NCBI RefSeq assembly: GCF_000178855.1 | Contig: NZ_ADVG01000003.1 | Span: forward strand, 310,001-374,000 | Reading direction: 5' to 3' | Origin: Ktedonobacter racemifer DSM 44963 | GTDB taxonomy: Bacteria > Chloroflexota > Ktedonobacteria > Ktedonobacterales > Ktedonobacteraceae | DNA length: 64,000 nt | Part shown: positions 61,309-64,000 of the stretch, in pieces | Layout: every line of letters starts with the position of its first letter | Position numbering within the stretch: the first letter of the stretch is position 1 | Position numbers and translations under genes: made by a program | Notes under the pieces: model-generated | Database searches by the model: none | Told to the model about the DNA's origin: nothing | What the model saw: only the letters and a program-made list of their open reading frames with translations

Positions 61309-63738
61309 TTAGCGAAAGCTCAATGCATAGTTCTTTCCATGTTGCATCACAAGGACGACGCGACCACGCTCACTGGTCCATGGAACCTGTTGACCACTCT
61401 GATCTTTTATCGATACTGGCTGTTGACCTTGATGAAGGCGTAGCAGGAAGCGTCCATCTTGTTCTGCGCGCAAGACAACGGATGTGGCATGTCCATTGTT
61501 CCACTCCACATCGACTTCAAGACCACCACGAGCACGCAAGCCGCGTACGTATCCCTCGTTCCATGTATGCGGAAGGGCAGGCAAAATAGCAAGCTCGTCA
61601 GCATGGCTCTGCACCAGCATCTCAGCGATAGCAGCGGTCGCTCCGAAGTTGCCGTCAATCTGGAAGATAAGAGGGGATTGCAAATCAATCAAATCGAAGA
61701 GATTTGCAGCAGTCGAATATTTGAGCAACTGGATCATATGCTCATGGGCCAAATCGCCTTCACCCAACCGCGCCCAGAGCGCGCTTACCCAGGCTTGACT
61801 CCAACCAGTGCCCCCCCCTCCATGTTCGAGTCTGCGCTCTAGTGACTTACGTGCTGCCTGCAATAGCTCTGGCGTCTTTTCCAATGTAATTTGCTCACCA
61901 GGATAGAGACCATACAGGTGTGACATATGACGATGACCAGGCTCGTGCTCTGCAAAGTCCTCGTTCCACTCTTGCAATTGCCCATAGCTGCCAATCCCTG
62001 GCTGCGGCAAACGAGCAAGTGCTTGCGCCAGTTCATGCGCAAATCCCTGGTCAATGTCCAATACCTGGCTTGCTGCAATGCAGTGTGTAAACAGCTCGTG
62101 AGTGATGGCGATATCCATGGTTGAACCAGCACTGACACCGGACAGTTCCCCACTCTCAGTGATAAAGAGGTTTTCCGGGGCAGTCGAAGGGCAGGTTGTC
62201 AGGTGCCCTTGCTTGTCTTCCACCAGGAAATCGAGCAGAAATTGGGCGGCTTTCTTCATTATCGGGTAGGCGCGTTGGGAGAGAAACGAGCGATCACCCG
62301 AAAAGGCATAATGTTCCCAGAGATGCTGACAAAGCCACGCTCCTCCCATGTTCCAGTTTGCCCACTGCGGGCCGCCGCTCCCATTGCCAACAGGGGCGGT
62401 ATTTCGCCACAGGTCCATGTTGTGGTGGGCGACCCAGCCACGGCAACCGTAATAGACCTGCGCGGTTCGCTCCCCACTTACGCTGGCCTCTTCCAAGAGA
62501 TCAAACAGGGGGGAATGACATTCCGCCAGATTGCAGGTTTCAGCAAGCCAGTAATTCATCTGGGTGTTAATATTGATGGTGTAGTTACTACTCCAGGCAG
62601 GTCGTACGTGATCATTCCAGATTCCCTGCAAATTCGCGGACTGCGTTCCCGGACGTGAACTGGCAATGAGCAGATAGCGACCGTACTGAAAATACAGGGC
62701 CAGCAGCGCATCATCGCTGGCCCCCTTTTGTACCGCTGCTAAACGCTCGTCAGTGGGCAGTTCTTGCCCATCACTGGTACCAAGATCAAGAGTAACGCGC
62801 TGGAACAACTGTTGATAATCGTTGATGTGCGCTGCACGCAGTACTTCGTATCCTTTGCTCATTCCCGCGGCAAGTCTGGTTGTACACTGCTGCTCCAGTA
62901 CATGAGCAGAGAGGTCTGGACGAGAGGCGAACCCACGGTAACTGGTAGCCGCGGAAAGGAAGAAGGTCACAGCATGCGCGTTTTCCACCCGCAGTGCACC
63001 ATCTACGTCCGCAGAGATCCGCCCTCCCTCAACCATGGCCTGGAGCTGTGTCTCAAAGCGCATACCATGGCCGTCTTCGCCGTGGTCATAAATAACAGGA
63101 TCACTTGTAGAAAGATAGTCTGGATCAACGTGCCTGGGGCAGCGGCCCGTCATCCTGATCTTATTCGAGCCAGCAGGCGCGCAGGTAAACGGATGTAAGC
63201 TCTCTAAGTGGGCTGTCAAGGAAAGAGCGTGAGGAGTATCGCTGGTCAGGCGTATCACCAGCAGATCATCCGCAGCCGAAGAGAACACCTCTCGCGAGAA
63301 GAGGATATCACCTGCTTTATACTGTACCGTCGCCAACGCAGTGTTCAGATCCAATGCACGCTGATATGCCTGGACCTCGCCCCGTTGCTCAAACTTCAGG
63401 CGCACATATCCGAGCGGCTGATACGATTCGTTATAAGGACCTTGCATACGGTGCGCAAGCTCCTGAGCTGCCACGTAGTCACGCTCTTCCAGGATCAAGC
63501 GCCTGAGTTCAGGCAGGTGGGTAACGGCGTCAGGGTTGTCCGTATCATATGGCTCGCCTGACCAGAGCGTATCCTCGTTGAGTTGTAACACCTCCTCGCT
63601 GATTCCACCATGAACCATCGCTCCCAGGTGCCCATTACCCACCGGGAGTGCCTCTAACCATTGTGTGGCTGGTTGGCGATACCATAATTTTAGCGGAGGT
63701 TTGTCTTGTAGAACACGTGCTGTCCGTGCCTGGTACAT
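61309..63738 (-). CDS. Glycoside hydrolase family 95 (alpha-L-fucosidase or alpha-L-galactosidase)
   Basis: The 809-residue protein has the GH95 layout: N-terminal beta domain (KLWYRQPATQWLEALPVGNGHLGAMVHGG), then an (alpha/alpha)6 barrel with NTQMNYWLAETCNL (Asn residues near 390-395), QWANWNMGGAWLCQHLWEHYAFSGD, the general-acid region CPSTAPENLF and Asp in FQIDGNFGATAAIAEML (about 690). GH95 enzymes invert alpha-1,2-fucosyl or galactosyl linkages, for example from xyloglucan. AAAGGAG precedes the ATG by 10 bp. It has no signal peptide. Confidence 0.92.
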   Translation of the reverse strand: MYQARTARVLQDKPPLKLWYRQPATQWLEALPVGNGHLGAMVHGGISEEVLQLNEDTLWSGEPYDTDNPDAVTHLPELRRLILEERDYVAAQELAHRMQGPYNESYQPLGYVRLKFEQRGEVQAYQRALDLNTALATVQYKAGDILFSREVFSSAADDLLVIRLTSDTPHALSLTAHLESLHPFTCAPAGSNKIRMTGRCPRHVDPDYLSTSDPVIYDHGEDGHGMRFETQLQAMVEGGRISADVDGALRVENAHAVTFFLSAATSYRGFASRPDLSAHVLEQQCTTRLAAGMSKGYEVLRAAHINDYQQLFQRVTLDLGTSDGQELPTDERLAAVQKGASDDALLALYFQYGRYLLIASSRPGTQSANLQGIWNDHVRPAWSSNYTININTQMNYWLAETCNLAECHSPLFDLLEEASVSGERTAQVYYGCRGWVAHHNMDLWRNTAPVGNGSGGPQWANWNMGGAWLCQHLWEHYAFSGDRSFLSQRAYPIMKKAAQFLLDFLVEDKQGHLTTCPSTAPENLFITESGELSGVSAGSTMDIAITHELFTHCIAASQVLDIDQGFAHELAQALARLPQPGIGSYGQLQEWNEDFAEHEPGHRHMSHLYGLYPGEQITLEKTPELLQAARKSLERRLEHGGGGTGWSQAWVSALWARLGEGDLAHEHMIQLLKYSTAANLFDLIDLQSPLIFQIDGNFGATAAIAEMLVQSHADELAILPALPHTWNEGYVRGLRARGGLEVDVEWNNGHATSVVLRAEQDGRFLLRLHQGQQPVSIKDQSGQQVPWTSERGRVVLVMQHGKNYALSFR

Positions 63739-63846
63739 GCGTATCGGCTCCTTTCAACAAGAGATATGTTGTCTTTGTTTATTTTGTCTATCAGGCAAGC
63801 TTCTTGCAGGAACTGGAGTGCAGCCCCTTTCCGCCTTCCATCTAAT

Positions 63847-63939
63847 CTACGGAGGACAGTTAATGTTCGCACTTACACGCGCTTTGTCATCGACATCACG
63901 TTGTAAGACCTGGTAGCGCTGAATTTTTGTATGTGTCAT
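63847..63939 (-). pseudogene. Truncated second copy of the SGNH esterase gene (N-terminus only)
   Basis: The minus strand reads MTHTKIQRYQVLQRDVDDKARVS then diverges and stops after 30 codons. The first 22 residues closely match MTNAKIQSYQVFQRDIDNKARVD of the intact esterase, and DNA similarity continues to the right across the intergenic region. It is a remnant of a duplicated esterase gene. Confidence 0.75.
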
Positions 63940-63979
63940 ACAGTCACCACAGCCTCACCAATATGCTCGAGTACGCACT

Positions 63980-64000
63980 TTAGCGAAAGCTCACTGTATA
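63980..64000 (-). CDS. C-terminal end of a second GH95 gene (cut by window edge)
   Basis: The minus strand shows YTVSFR-stop, matching YALSFR-stop at the end of the GH95 gene at 61309-63738, in the same spacing to an esterase start as in the first copy. A second GH95 gene very probably lies beyond the right edge. Only six codons can be seen. Confidence 0.6.
   Translation of the reverse strand, partial: YTVSFR

Noticed and set aside
1..64000. CRISPR arrays, tRNA or rRNA genes
   Set aside because: No regularly spaced repeats, tRNA T-loop signatures or rRNA-like stretches were recognised anywhere in the window.

Overview
The window looks like a chromosomal segment of a soil- or litter-dwelling Chloroflexota bacterium, most likely class Ktedonobacteria. 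This is an inference from gene style: many TTG starts with strong AGGAGG-type ribosome sites, lipoprotein solute-binding proteins without their own ATPases, many IS200/IS605 (TnpB-only) elements and relics, a group II intron, and large sugar-catabolic islands. No rRNA, tRNA or CRISPR array was seen.

Region 1 (1-15.8 kb) is a patchwork of decay and mobile DNA: a phzF-like gene with an amber codon at a conserved Trp, an MFS fragment, an Lrp regulator, a GNAT-ankyrin fusion, a WD40 scrap, an alditol oxidase flush against a broken TnpB element, a membrane protein, an NMT1-type binding protein, an aldo/keto reductase and a methyltransferase relic. Next comes an intact TnpB element whose 3' noncoding end appears to be interrupted by a group II intron; the intron carries two diverged copies of its 5' region 451 nt apart. 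A frameshifted NarL-type response regulator follows.

Region 2 (15.8-23 kb) has a MacB/LolD-type ABC ATPase with a large FtsX permease, a secreted protein, a polytopic membrane protein and an IS1-like element with clear terminal inverted repeats.

Region 3 (23-45 kb) is a catabolic island: a Dpp-type binding protein and two permeases (no ATPase), a LacI regulator with a perfect 22-bp palindrome upstream, then iolB-iolC-iolD-iolA-iolE-iolG and a LacD-type aldolase. Together these encode conversion of myo-inositol to acetyl-CoA and a three-carbon phosphate, with the LacD-type enzyme standing where IolJ would be. A second operon with a near-consensus promoter pairs an enolase-superfamily enzyme with a complete OpuC-type osmoprotectant/betaine ABC transporter. 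A second orphan Dpp-type binding protein closes the island.

Region 4 (45-64 kb) holds two peptidases (S9 and M24) and a plant-polysaccharide island: GH127, AraC regulator, sugar-phosphate isomerase-like protein, SDR epimerase, ManD/RspA-like dehydratase, GntR-LacI chimeric regulator, a three-gene sugar ABC importer (no ATPase), an SGNH acetylesterase and GH95. A tandem duplication of the esterase/GH95 pair runs off the right edge. Deacetylation, removal of L-arabinofuranosyl and fucosyl-type groups, uptake and acid-sugar dehydration fit the use of hemicellulose, pectin or extensin side chains.
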